A DNA stretch of 64,000 nt from Phascolarctos cinereus (lineage: Eukaryota; Chordata; Mammalia; Diprotodontia; Phascolarctidae), in assembly GCF_002099425.1 (NCBI RefSeq), contig NW_018344159.1:62001-126000 (forward strand). Direction: 5' to 3'. The position numbers were made by a program, and so were the translations under genes. Positions 11,740-23,800 of the stretch are shown one piece after another (positions within the stretch are counted from its first letter, which is position 1; the number at the start of each line of letters is the position of its first letter). The notes beneath the pieces were generated by a model. It was not told where the DNA came from and ran no database searches. It saw only the letters and a program-made list of their open reading frames with translations.

Positions 11740-12540
11740 AGGATGTTTATCACAGATATTTTGGTACTTATCTGATACAAAATACACTATAAATATTCTT
11801 TCCCTTAAAGAATATGTTAATTAGTTAAGTTTATACTGACATTTGAGATTGGGACTAAAAGTGACACATTAAAAAGAAAATACCTGAACTCAAAAAACTG
11901 TTTAGACAAACTAAAAATGCTCATACCTAAAGCAAACATCCTGCCATTTTCAAGAGTTATCTGTTGTTTCATCTAACCCAGATTTTTAAAAAAATTTCAT
12001 GTTTTTTCGTTTAAAAATTGTCTAAGGATTATTTTACAAGGTGTTATAAAATGTAAGTGCAGTTTTAGGCTTTGATAGCTTTTGGTACAGCCCGTACAGA
12101 ATTTTCCTCAGAACAACTACAGATTTACAGGTAGATTTACATATAGTCCAGCATATCTGGTTAATCACCTAAATATGGAGACAATTCATAATGCAGAATT
12201 CTAATCCCTCCCTCTGAGCCTTTTGAAATGCCTAATCAAATTTCCTGGCTTTTTTCTTGTTGCTATAAATAAACTTAGGAAAATCTACATCCTAAACCTT
12301 TTCCTGTGTCCTGGTATCAGATGACCAGCCTCATTACAAAACGACGACGATATACTCAGTTTCGATACCGAACCCTGAGTGCCCAAGAGACTTAGATTTT
12401 GGAGGCCGTTTTCGTTTTGACCCATTTCATCTATTTAGGGGAACATGTCAGGAACTAACTTCTGATCCATGCGTGTGATGTAGAACATGTAAGCGTTTAA
12501 ACACGGCTGTGTGCTCATTTTTCTATTGAGAGGACCATTT
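11740..12540. other. Intergenic flank of the CpG island
   Basis: No gene recognised. A small cluster of CpGs lies at 12341-12415, separate from the main island. A mariner-like fragment may lie near 12045-12090. Confidence 0.4.
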
Positions 12541-13560
12541 CTTGCCTCTTCCTCCGCTCCCTCCCTGCCCCCCTCCGCTTTTGTTGTTCTTTGCAGGCCA
12601 CAGCGTGAGTGTCTTTCTCTTCACTTTGCGCATCGGCTTTCCTAACACTTTCTTCCCCTCACCCCCTCACCCCTGCTCGGTCCTGGACCTGCCCCCTAGG
12701 CTCCTTAAGCCTTTCCCGGGCAGGGTTAACCCACTCCCGGCAGGAGGTGCTCAAGGTCACAGCCCCGTATCATTGTCCAGAGGCCGGCGGGGGGGGGGGC
12801 TGTCGCCGGACTTTTTTTATTATTGAGCAGTGACCCCAAGTTGACTCCCTTCTCAGGAGGGTTTTAAATAGGGTCGTTTTGTGCTGTTCCCTGCCTCCTT
12901 TCTCCAGGCCACTCCTCCCGCCGCTCAGGTCAGCCCTAGGCTCCGGCCGGCGCCTCTGGAACGTTCCTTAGTGGCAGGCGGGGGCGGCTCCCCGTAAAGC
13001 CGGGGAGGAGCCGGCGGCGCCTGCAGCCCGGGCGGGCGGTGACGGGTGGCCCCAGTTACGTCTCGTCCTGGGCTCTGCCCGCCCCGCTTCTGGAGGCGGA
13101 AACGGCCCCTCTCCTCGGTAGGAGCCTCTAGAGAGGAGCGCCGGCCGCCGGCCCCGTTGCTGCTCCGCGCCTTCCTGCTTCAGCGGCGAGGGGCTCCGAT
13201 CCTCTCCATCCTCCCGGGGCCGGCGCACCCTTGGCAGGCGGCGCACCGTGCAGCCGCGGCTGGCCATGGACCTGGAGATGCTGTCCCGGGAGTTTTCCCT
13301 CTATCTGGAACACCAAGTCCGGGTCGGGTTCCTGGGCTCGGGCGTGGGCTTGTCTTTGGTCCTGGGCTTCAGCGTTGCCTACGCCTGCTACTACCTGAGC
13401 AGCATTGCCAAGGTGAGGTGGGGGTGGGGGACGGAGAAGCCCCAGCGCGCCGGGGCGGGGGGAGGGGGAAACGGAGGGAGAGGGACCGGGGCTGGGAGGG
13501 AAACGAGGTGCATTTGTACTTAGCGAGGCCGAGGAAACTTGAACGTTGCCACGCCGGGCT
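12540..13560 (+). promoter_or_regulatory. ABHD3: CpG island / ABHD3 promoter and 5' UTR
   Basis: GC-rich and CpG-dense in contrast to the AT-rich surroundings. It covers the sequence upstream of exon 1, exon 1 itself and the start of intron 1. GC boxes are present (e.g. GGGGGCGG near 12979) and there is no clear TATA box next to the coding start, consistent with a dispersed housekeeping-type promoter. The transcription start cannot be placed. Long reading frames crossing this block reflect base composition. Confidence 0.75.
13266..13412 (+). CDS. ABHD3: ABHD3 coding exon 1
   Basis: Encodes residues 1-49: an amphipathic start followed by the membrane anchor ([20 protein letters not shown]). 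The exon ends with a complete Lys codon, then GTGAGG. I chose the ATG at 13266 because it lies in a strong Kozak context (GCCATGG) and no ATG was seen between about 12900 and it. The human protein starts five codons earlier, but the aligned codon here is GTG (13248). Confidence 0.95.
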
Positions 13561-16500
13561 GCAGGTGACTCTAGCGGGAGGCACCTGGTTTGAAAAAGAA
13601 TGGAAGGATGACTGCTTTCTGCAAACTGCCGGCATGCAAGCTGTGCCCAAAGTAAATGTTTTTAGCAGGAAGACGCAGGAAACCCACCCTTCTCCCCGTG
13701 CCGCATCTCCTAAGCTGCCCGTATTCTTTCCCTTCTGGCGCTAAGGAGCAGCAACCCAGGTCTCTTCCCCAAGAAATGCCCTAGACCCCGGCTGACCGCA
13801 GAGCACACCCAGCCAGTGTGCGTGTCGTGCTGCCACTGCGTTCCTTTATTATTGATGGAATATGACCCAGTTCTGTGTGTGTCTGCGAAACTTTTGGGAG
13901 TTTTTGGTGTGGCTTCCGTAGCTCATCCTACACTACCCCCGGGCCGTTTCAGAAATAAAACTTGCAAGCGTTAGTGCCAATTCATTTTGAGTTTTTTGCC
14001 ATAGGCCTCATAGCAAATGTAGAAAAAGAGAATGAACGTGTGTGAGCACTTACTGGAATACTAACACTGGGTTGGTTTTGGTTTTTTTTCAACCTTTAAC
14101 CGATATCGGCCTTTCCCAGAAACCCCAACTGGTGACAGGGGGTGAGAGTCTGAGCCGCTTCCTTCAGGACCATTGTCCTGTAGTGACAGAAACCTACTAT
14201 CCCACCATTTGGTGCTGGGAGAGCCGGGGGCAGACTTTACTGAGACCTTTCATCACTTCTAAGCCCCAGGTGCAGTACAGAAAGTAAGTACATTTACTGT
14301 TGTTTTTTTTCCTCCATAGCCATCCTTCCTGCTTTTCAGGAAGGGAACTCACCACCATCCAATGCCAGGGCATTAGTACTTCTGTTTAGTAAATATAGTA
14401 TGTGCACTAAATATAGTATGTGCACTAAAGGTGTGTGAATGAAAGGCATCCAGGCCCAGAAATAGGTAAAGTAATTCAAGTGGAATAGTGATGTTCTCAA
14501 TTATTGCCGTGCTATTAAAATTTTGACTTTATACTTAAAAACTATTTCTAGAATTAAAGCAGTGTTTTTGTACCTGTTTTCCAAGAAGTGATTCAGCTGT
14601 CCCAGAGTCTAAGTCCTTTTGTGATGTGCACCAAAGAAGCAGAAAGATAGTTAATGGTGCAAAAAAAAAATGCGAAAGATGCTATTCTCTGTGAGCTTTG
14701 ACATATGAACTTAAGTACTGAGATCAGTTTATATTGGTGAATGAATTGATTCTGATAGTAATGACCTTCAGGCACTAAAGACAGTCCACAATGTAGCAGT
14801 AACTAGGAGACAGAGATGGTGCCCATTATTAATTTCCCTGAGTCATCTAGTCCTTCTGGAGTTCCTTTTGTTGACTGGAACTTGAACTGTTTGGGAACAT
14901 AGAGTGAATGAATTGATGCTTTCTGATGGATACTTTAAAATATTTTAAAAGTGGCATCTGTTTACTTGATACTGATAGGAGATAACAAGGTTTAGCTGGA
15001 AGCATAAGGTTGAATTATATTTATTTCTAATTCACTGATCTCCTGCATGAACTTAAGCAACTTGGAAATAATACTGGCTATTCATCCATTTCATAATGAT
15101 GGGAAAATATGAAAGAATTTGGACTTCTTTCAGGCACTGGGAAAATGTTAGTTATTATAATAATCATTACATAGCATCTTTTTTATTCAGGCTGCTGAAG
15201 ATAACTCAAACCCAAATGTTATTAATAATCATAATAACCTTGTATTGAAAGAAAGTGGTTTTTATATGGCTTCTCAGAAGCATGAAGAAATGTAGAAAAG
15301 CATAACCATTTTTAAATGAACTTGTAATGTAGATCTTATGATTCATAAAATTAAGATTAACAATAATAATAAAATTAAGATTCATCAAAGAGGTGATAGT
15401 TATCCAGTTATAGTTATTAAGATAGTTATCAAGGCTACAAAAGAGAATCATTTTTGTGTTTTGAATTTTTTTTTAAAGTGAGCTTATTAAAACAACAGAT
15501 GGAGGACAGATATCACTGGACTGGTTTGATAATAATGAGAGTACGTGTTATCTGGATGCTAGCACCCGACCTACTGTCTTACTGCTACCTGGCCTCACAG
15601 GAACAAGCAAAGAATCTTACATCCTTCATATGGTCCAATTCAGTGAAGAATTGGGATACAGGTATCATTGAGTGTTTTATTCTAGCTAAATTAAATAGAT
15701 GAAATACATGATTATGATGATGATGATAGATGCATTTTTCATATACTGGCATAATTAAAACATCCCTTTATACAGGATGCTTTACTCCCTGCCTCTAATG
15801 CTATTTACTTTAGAGTTGATTGACAGAGCAGCAGGAGTAGATGGTGACCTAGTTGACACTATGGGGAACCTCACTTCAACCCTTTAAGAGCACAGTTGCA
15901 TTCCTAATGTTTCACTAAGTGCTTGATTTAGGAAGGCCATATCCCAAGTATGTAAAAACACTTAAAACCTGAGAGTTTGTTCCAAGGTCATTCTTATCAT
16001 TTCAGAGATGATTCACCTCTCTTATGTCTGACCAAAGGTTGTGGCCTTATGATAGGCAAGTGCTATTGTTTTTGGTGGCTATGCTTAGCCCAGTTTCCAG
16101 GCATGATTTTATTTTGCACAGGTACCTTAGCAACAGTAAATTTTAAGTCCTGTTTCTATTTATCTCTGCATCCTAAAGCAAAAATATTGGTGGAATTAAG
16201 TTGAAAGGGACTTTTGCATGTGTGGTTAAGTCATTTCAACACATTCAGACTCATAAATAGTAATCCCTGTTAAGGCTAACTTTGAAGAGGAAGGACATGG
16301 ACATTTTGTATGAGGAGCATTTAAAGTTGAGTAATGCTTTTATCCAACTCAGAACAATTATATTAGGGGAAGTGGAGGATGAACTTGTCAATAAAAATCC
16401 CCATACATCTTTATTCATATACTAGGGAAAGGAAATTTTCACTAAAGTTGTATCAACTGGTTGACTGACCTTTTTGTATAGAGATAGGGACTAAACCTGT

Positions 16501-17846
16501 GATTTCATTGATTTAGAGTACTCCTGGGTAAGGAAACCCCCCTCTGCCAATGCAGGTTAGTCCTTTCTCTGCTACTCATAGTATTAGAGCATTGCCTGGA
16601 AAACTAAGACGTTAAATGAGTTGCCAAGGGTTATGTAGCCAGTGTGTAAGGGGGTTAGGGGCAGGAAGGTGGTAAAATGGATAGAGTGCTGGGCCTTGGA
16701 GTCAGGAAAACTCATTTTCCTGAGTTCAAATCTGGCCTCAGACTTACTAGCTGTATGACCCTGGGCAAGTCACTTAACCCTGCTTGCCTCAGTTTCCTCA
16801 TCTGTAAAATGAGCTGGAGAAGGAAATGGCAAACCACTCCAGTATTTTTGCCAAGAAAACCTCAAAAAGGGGTCATAAAGAGACAAGACTGAACAACAGC
16901 AACAACAGTGGGGCTTAGAAGAAGCGCTTAACCCAGCTTTCTGGCTCCAAGATCAGCTTTGTGTTCACTATGCTTATGCTACCTTGTACCTTTTTGATAT
17001 ATAAAATGTATCTTGTGCACCAGATAACACTCTTAGAATTTGTATTAGTTTTAAATACCAGAACTGTAGTGGAAGGGAAATCTTTAGGCATGATTTCAGC
17101 ATCCATTTATGTTTAAAGTCTTTAGTCAGTCAGGCTGAGCTGTAATGGCAGATTTAAGTCTTTGTTAAACATTAGACTTGGACAGAAAGCATTAATAAGG
17201 CTTTTTGTAAATGATGAAATTGTTACCTCTAGGCTTGGCCTGAATCATTTTCAAAGCTATTTTTAAAAAAGTGTCTTCGGACTGGACATAAGCCCTAAGT
17301 TACCCATAGGCAAAGCTTCCTTCTGTCACCTGAAAAGACTAAAAATTTTGCCCTGGGTTTCCAAGGAGTAGGAAAGAGCCTAGCTTGCTTATATCTCCAG
17401 TGTTAATGCTATGATCCAGTCACCAAATATTTATTGAGCACTTTAGTATATGCAGCTCTCTGTGCTAGGTACTGGGGGAAATTGAAATATACAAATATAT
17501 AAGAAATAGCCCCAGGTCTTAAGAAGCTTATACTTTGGCATATGGAATAGGAGGGATTAGACTAGACCAGACTCTATTGCCTCCAGATCCAGCCTATCTA
17601 GAAGCTATTTTTGCATTGAGACTTTGGATCCAAGACCAAGCTTGAAAGTAGCAGAATGAGCGAATAGACCTGGATCATCATGTCTACTCACTAGTCTTTA
17701 GTTGTAACCTCACCTATTATCTCTGAGGAGTCTTAGAATCCATGTCAAGGCCAGGTAAATAATAGAAAGAAATGCTACCTGGGTTTCAAAGGTCACTGAG
17801 TTAAAAATAGCCTGGAGGTTTGGGAGATGGTAAACTCAGGCTCTTA

Positions 17847-17898
<52 letters not shown>

Positions 17899-20800
17899 GT
17901 GCTTTAAATTTTTAAACCATTTCATTTGATCCTCACGACAACCATGTAATATAGGTGCTGTTATTATCCACATTTTACTGATGAGGAACCTGAGGCTGAG
18001 AGACGTTAAGTGATTTACCTAGGATCATAGAACTAATAAATGTCTCAAGCAGAATTTGAACTCAGGTCTTCCTGATCCCCAGTCCAGCACTTGACATACT
18101 ACACTGACCTAGGGGGACAAACCAGTTCTAGGCCTCTGACTTGTTGAAATTTCAGGACTAGGGACTGTTGTTAGACATGTGGGGAACTCTCTCTACTGGT
18201 GCAAATAGGCAACTGTTCTGTAATTTGTGATCTTAGCGAGCTGCCTGGGGTACTAAGAGGTCACGTCATTTGTCCAGGATCACACAGTCTGTGGAGATCA
18301 GAGGTAATCCTGATTCTGGGACTAGCTTTCTGTTTTCTATACTCCTGACAGTTCATCTCATTACGAGGTGTTACTGGGCTTTATTCTGTATATTCGAGTA
18401 CAGTTAAGCCCCCATCTGACATTAAGTTCAGCATTTAAGGAAATTTATGAACTTGGTTGTCTTTATGGCACCATTTATTTCATTACTGTTTAGATGTAAT
18501 TTAGGTACTAGAGATAGTTTGGCTCAGCTTGTGGAGTAAAATACTAGATTTTTTAAAAATAAAGTTTTTCTTTGTTTAGTTAACAAATTCTCTATAGTTT
18601 AACTAAAACACATGAAAGCTAATGCCTATTATTTTCAAGCATATTATACTTGAAGACTCTTTAACTTCGACTTCTAATGCTAAATTTCTATGATCCTATG
18701 ACCTCTATAATTTGAAACTTAAAACAATTAAATGAACTTGGCTTGAGTTTTTCACACTGATAATAAAAACAAGGGTTTATTAAGCATTGATTTTAAGATT
18801 ATAGGTAGAATGTCTGGCCTACATCAGAGAATAACTGTAATAAATTAGATTATAAATAATTGATAGATATGTTAGTTATAAATCAAGCTTCGCTACTCAT
18901 GCTATCATCAATGTAAATACTCTTTTGCCAGCGTAGACTGCAGTCCATCTACCTCTACAAATTGTACGTGGTGGCTTTTCATAGCCTCTCGTAAATACTC
19001 CAGAGAGGATATACTAGAAGCCGATTTTAAGGCTTTTAACTTTCTGCAGGTAGTGGAGCTGAGCCTTCTCTGAGATCTTTTAACATCAAAAGGATGCCAG
19101 TTAAGTACTTTCATTTGTTATTTCGTGATGGTTCTTATGCCACTCTTTGTACACAGGTTATTCTTATTGTTGTTCAGTTGTGTCTGACTGTTTGTGACCC
19201 CATGGACCATACTATCCATGGGGTTTTCTTGGCAAAAATGCTGCCTTTTCCAGACAAGGTTATTCTTAGAAAATCATGAAAACAGATTTCCCAAGAAACT
19301 ATATTGAGTTCTCTTAATCTAACTCATATTATCATGTATACTTTGAAGTAATATAGTTACTTTAAACATTTTGCTGACATTTTCACTCCAAAATAGGGAA
19401 GAAAGGAAATTGTTATAGCATCTGGATGCTAGGCTGCTGTTGTTCTTAATTTAGCTATTCATTTAACTACTTAGACACATGATCTCAGGAGTGCAGGTAC
19501 TACCACTTGTATAAGTCACAGTCTCTTCACACTTTATCATCCTGTGTGATTCTTATCTACATCTTTCTCTAAATCATCCTTAGAATATCTAGCAAATGTG
19601 CTATAGGCCTTTCTCTGGTTCTTTAATATCTTGATGGTACCAGTGTATCACTCAAACTCTGTCTGTTGTTTTTCATTCTTGTTACATCACCAGTCCACCT
19701 CCTTTGTCTTAGATGCCTTCTTAATTATTTATTTTTTAGTTTTCAACATTTACTTTTATAAGATTTTGAGTTCTAAATTTTTCTTCCTCCTTCCCCTCCT
19801 CCTCCCAAGACAGCATTCAATCTGATATAGGCTATATGTGTACAATCATATTAAACATATTTCTATATTGGTCATGTTGTAAAAGAAGAATCAGAACAAA
19901 AAGGAAAAAACATGAGAAAGAAAAAAAAAGAGAGAAAATAGTAAGCATCGATCTGCATTCAGACTCCATAGTTTTTCTCTTGATATAGATAGATAGCATT
20001 TTCCATCATGAGTGTTTTGGAATCGTCTTACATAATTGCATTGCTGAAAAGAGCTAAGTCTTTCAAAGTTGGTCATCGCACGATGTTGCTGGTACTATGT
20101 ACAATATTCTCCTGGTTCAGCTCACTTCACTCAGCATCAGTTTATGTAAGCCTTCCAGGTTTTTCTGAAATATGCCTGCTCATCATTTCTTATGGCACAG
20201 TAGTATTTCATTACATTCATATACCACAACTTGTTTAGTCATTCCCCAGTTGATGGGCATCCCCTCAGTTTCTTATTCTTTGCCACCATGAAAAGAGCAG
20301 CTGTAAATATTTTTGTACATGTGGGTCCTTTTCCTTTTTTTATGATCTTTTTGGGATATAGACCTAGTAGTGTTGTTGCTGGATCGAAGGGTATGCACAG
20401 TTTGATAGCTCTTTGGGCATAGTTCCAAATTGCTCTCCAGAATAGTTGGATCAGTTCACAACTCCACTAACAATGCATTAGCATCTTCTCCAGCATTTAT
20501 CTTTTTCCTGTTTTGTCATGTTAGTCAATCTGATAGGTGTGATGTGGTACCTCAGAGATGTTTTAATTTGCATTTCTTTAGTCAGTAGTGATTTAGATCA
20601 TTTTTTTCCATATGATTATAGATAACTTTAATTTCTTCTTCTGAAAACTGCCTGTTCATATGCTTTGACCATTTATCAATTGAGGAATGGCTTGTATTCT
20701 TATAAATTTGACTCAGTTCTTTATATATTTTAGAAGAGAGGCCTTTATTTGATGGTGTCTTACATCACACTGTGAGTGTAAATATGCTGCTACTCATGTT

Positions 20801-23800
20801 TACCTTGCTTCTTTCCATCACTGTTAAGCACATTCAGTAATCTTTAAGAATCTAACCCTCAGTTATTTCAAGGACTCTCATAGGAAAGAGAGATTAAGTT
20901 TGTTCTGTTATGCCCCAGAGAGAAAAACAAAAACAATAGGTGTAAGTTTCAGAAACGTAGATTTAGGCTCCATGTAAAGAAAAGCTTTCTGATTTTTAGA
21001 GATGTTGCAAAGTGGAATGGAATGGGCTGTCACAGGAAGTGGTGAGTTAAAAAAAAAAAAGGAAGTGGTGAGTTTTAAGATAGCCTGAGGGTAGTGAATA
21101 GAGCACTGGACTTGGCTTAAGGAAGACCTGGGTTTAAATTCCACCTCATACTTACTAGTTTTTTGCCCTGGGACAAACCATTTAGTTTCCCTGCACCTCA
21201 GATTCCTCATCTGTAAAATGAGAGGATTGGACACTATGACCTTTTAGGTCCCTTCCAACTCTAAATCTATGCTTTTGTTATCCGTCACTGAAATTCTTCA
21301 GGTAAGGCTGGATAGCCACTTGTTTAGGATGTTGTAGAAGGGATTCTTTTGCTTAGTTTGCCCAAGATTCTTGTTGAATTGGGCCTTCCCTGGTAACCTT
21401 TAAAACCGGTTTCAGTAAATTGTTGAGAATGGAAGCTAGGTTGCAGGGATTGGGTGCAATGGATAGTATTACTGGAGATACTGGGGATACAAAGAAAGGT
21501 AAAAATATGGTACTTCCCATCAAGGAGCTCACATTCTAACAAGAGAGACAATAGTTAGGTAATAGACATGCAAACAACTAGGTATATACAAGATATATAC
21601 AGTGTATAGATTCTCAGAAGCTAAGCGAATACAGTTAAAACCCTGGCAGCTTCAACCAAGCTGGAAAGGCTTTGAATATAGTACCAATGACAAACTATGT
21701 CTGCTGTCTCTTTAGCCATAGCAGCCCATCAGACAGATTAAAAATGAATAATGGCCCACAGCCTTATGCACTTCCACAGTAATAGAGGCAGAATGGAGGA
21801 TGCTGAGATTTATACAGTGTAGATGATCTACGAAGATTGGTATTACATGACTGAAATATTTGTCTTAACCAACATGCTGTTAGACTACTGGAGAAACTAA
21901 ACAACATCCATGTTGGCATCACTATTAACCAGAAAACAAAGAATTTGGAGTAAATGGAAGAATGGCTTATAGGCTGCAGAGCCCCTTCCTTGTCCTGTCA
22001 CTGTTCATGCTTTGCCAAACTCCAGCTCTGTATTGGTGTCACCATCTGCCTTCTCTGTTCCTACTCACATGCTGCTGAACATAGCTAGAGAAAGACACCC
22101 AGCCATACTGACTGAATCCACTGTAAATTTGTTATCTAATCTCAACTGGGCCTTTAGTGTAGCAAGGCAATACTTCTACTTTTCCCTTATTAATTCTCTC
22201 CTCAAGTCTCCCATACCACCTTCTTTTCATGAGCTGAGAATCTCACCTCATACTTTATTGAGAAAATAGAGACTATTCGCCATTACCACCCTTATCTTTT
22301 CTACATCTCACAAGCAGTTCCTTCCACCGTTATATGGACAAGAATCCCACAAAATGAAAAGGAATGGGTGGGTTAAGATCCATGCAGATCAAGCAGAGTG
22401 AGTGCCCATTCTTGATGAAACAATGGATCTGTTATATACCAGCCTCCTTCAGGTCTTAAATTGAATCAATCTAAATAATTGCTAAAGTACTTAGAAAGTA
22501 CTTGAGGCAGCACCTGCTCTATCTTGGAATTTAGTAATCCCAGTGCCTAGTGAGCATTTAATACATGTTTGTTGAAGTGAATTGCAAAGAAAGGGTTAAA
22601 ACTACTGTCATTCTAACCAAACTGTAGATGATTAAGAAGGAATGTAAATTTTTTTAGGAATTGTCTGAAGCAATATGAGGTAAAGTGAGTCCTATATAGG
22701 GATGCCATGCCACAGAAAGTCAATCTGCTGTCTGGCCTAGGTACTATAATCAATCCCAGAAAAAACAAGTAGTTGACTGTAAAACGTATAGTTTATCTGA
22801 GTCTTTTACTTCTTCTGATTCTTTCCTTTTGGCCTTTTTGTGGTGGACAGAAGAATTATAGATGGATTCAAATCAGTTGAGATTCCTGCACTGAAAACGG
22901 AGTTGGTAGAGAAAAAGGTTGAAGCTAGTGGAGGAATTGAAGTTTGAGGTATTGTGAAGGTCAGTGATAAATTCTGTCACTCTCCCCCAATACCATAGAC
23001 TTACTGTTACTACGGGCAGGCTATTTGACTAATCTGTCTTTGTTTCTTCAACTGGAATGATGGAAAGTGGTATTAGAGAATCTCTATGGTCCCTTTGAAC
23101 TCTAAGACAACGTGAGTGTATGAATCTGCAGGACAGATAGTCAAGAGTTGACTGTATTAAAGTTTGTGACATGCTTATCTCAAACATGGTGTTAGATGTC
23201 TTGGCTCTCATGTTTTGGGAAAAGCTACATACGGTTATGTTTATTTTAATTCTCCTGCTTTATGACAGAATAAAATAGGAAATGTTCACCTGTTGTCATG
23301 ACTGGTAATCAGGCCTTCCATAATTTGGCTCCAACCTACCTTCCTAAATTTATCTGCCATTGCTACCCTTTTTGTAGTCTTACTTTAGGGAGACTGGTCT
23401 GCTCACTATTCCTCTACCATGCCTTATACATTCCTACCTTTCTGCTTGTTTGTTTTTTTCCCCCACACTCTTCTCTGCAGCCTGGAAGATCATCCATATT
23501 CTTCTTGTCTTTGTCTTCATCATCCTTCGTGTCCTACTTCAGGTCTCCCTTGTTTCATATATCCTCCTTTGATCACTTCAGCTCACAAAAATCTCTTCAT
23601 CCTTTAAACTCACATTACTTCTTATCAGTAAGACCTTTCCAGGTTTGGAGTAAGCGAGGCTCCAGCCTTGGAGTCAGGAAGACCTGAGTTCAAATTTGGC
23701 CTTAGACACTTGACACTTACTAGCTGTGTGACCCTGGGCAAGTTACTTAACCCCAATTGCCTCACCAAAAAAACAAACAAAAGCCCACCGACAAGTAGAA

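Larger units (their letters stand above)
20885..21365 (+). mobile_element. L3/CR1 LINE 3' fragment, interrupted
   Basis: TAGGAAAGAGAGATTAAG...TGTTCTGTTATGCCCCAGAG, GATTTAGGCTCCATGTAAAG and GGATAGCCACTTGTTTAGG belong to an L3/CR1 tail. A poly(A)-only insertion (21049-21060) and a MIR (about 21085-21285) split it. Confidence 0.65.

Noticed and set aside
12240-12345. Possible LTR 3' end (CTATAAATAAAC, then CTGTGTCCTGGTATC)
   Set aside because: No paired end, no duplication and no family match; kept only as a remark on the CpG cluster.
1-12500. Possible MIB1 first exon on the reverse strand
   Set aside because: MIB1 is the expected neighbour on this side in human, but no MIB1-like coding text was found; it probably lies outside the window.
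13046-13744. A 232-codon open frame through the CpG island
   Set aside because: It runs out of frame with the ABHD3 exon, crosses its splice donor, and is Pro/Arg/Gly-rich as GC-rich DNA gives by chance. No recognisable domain.
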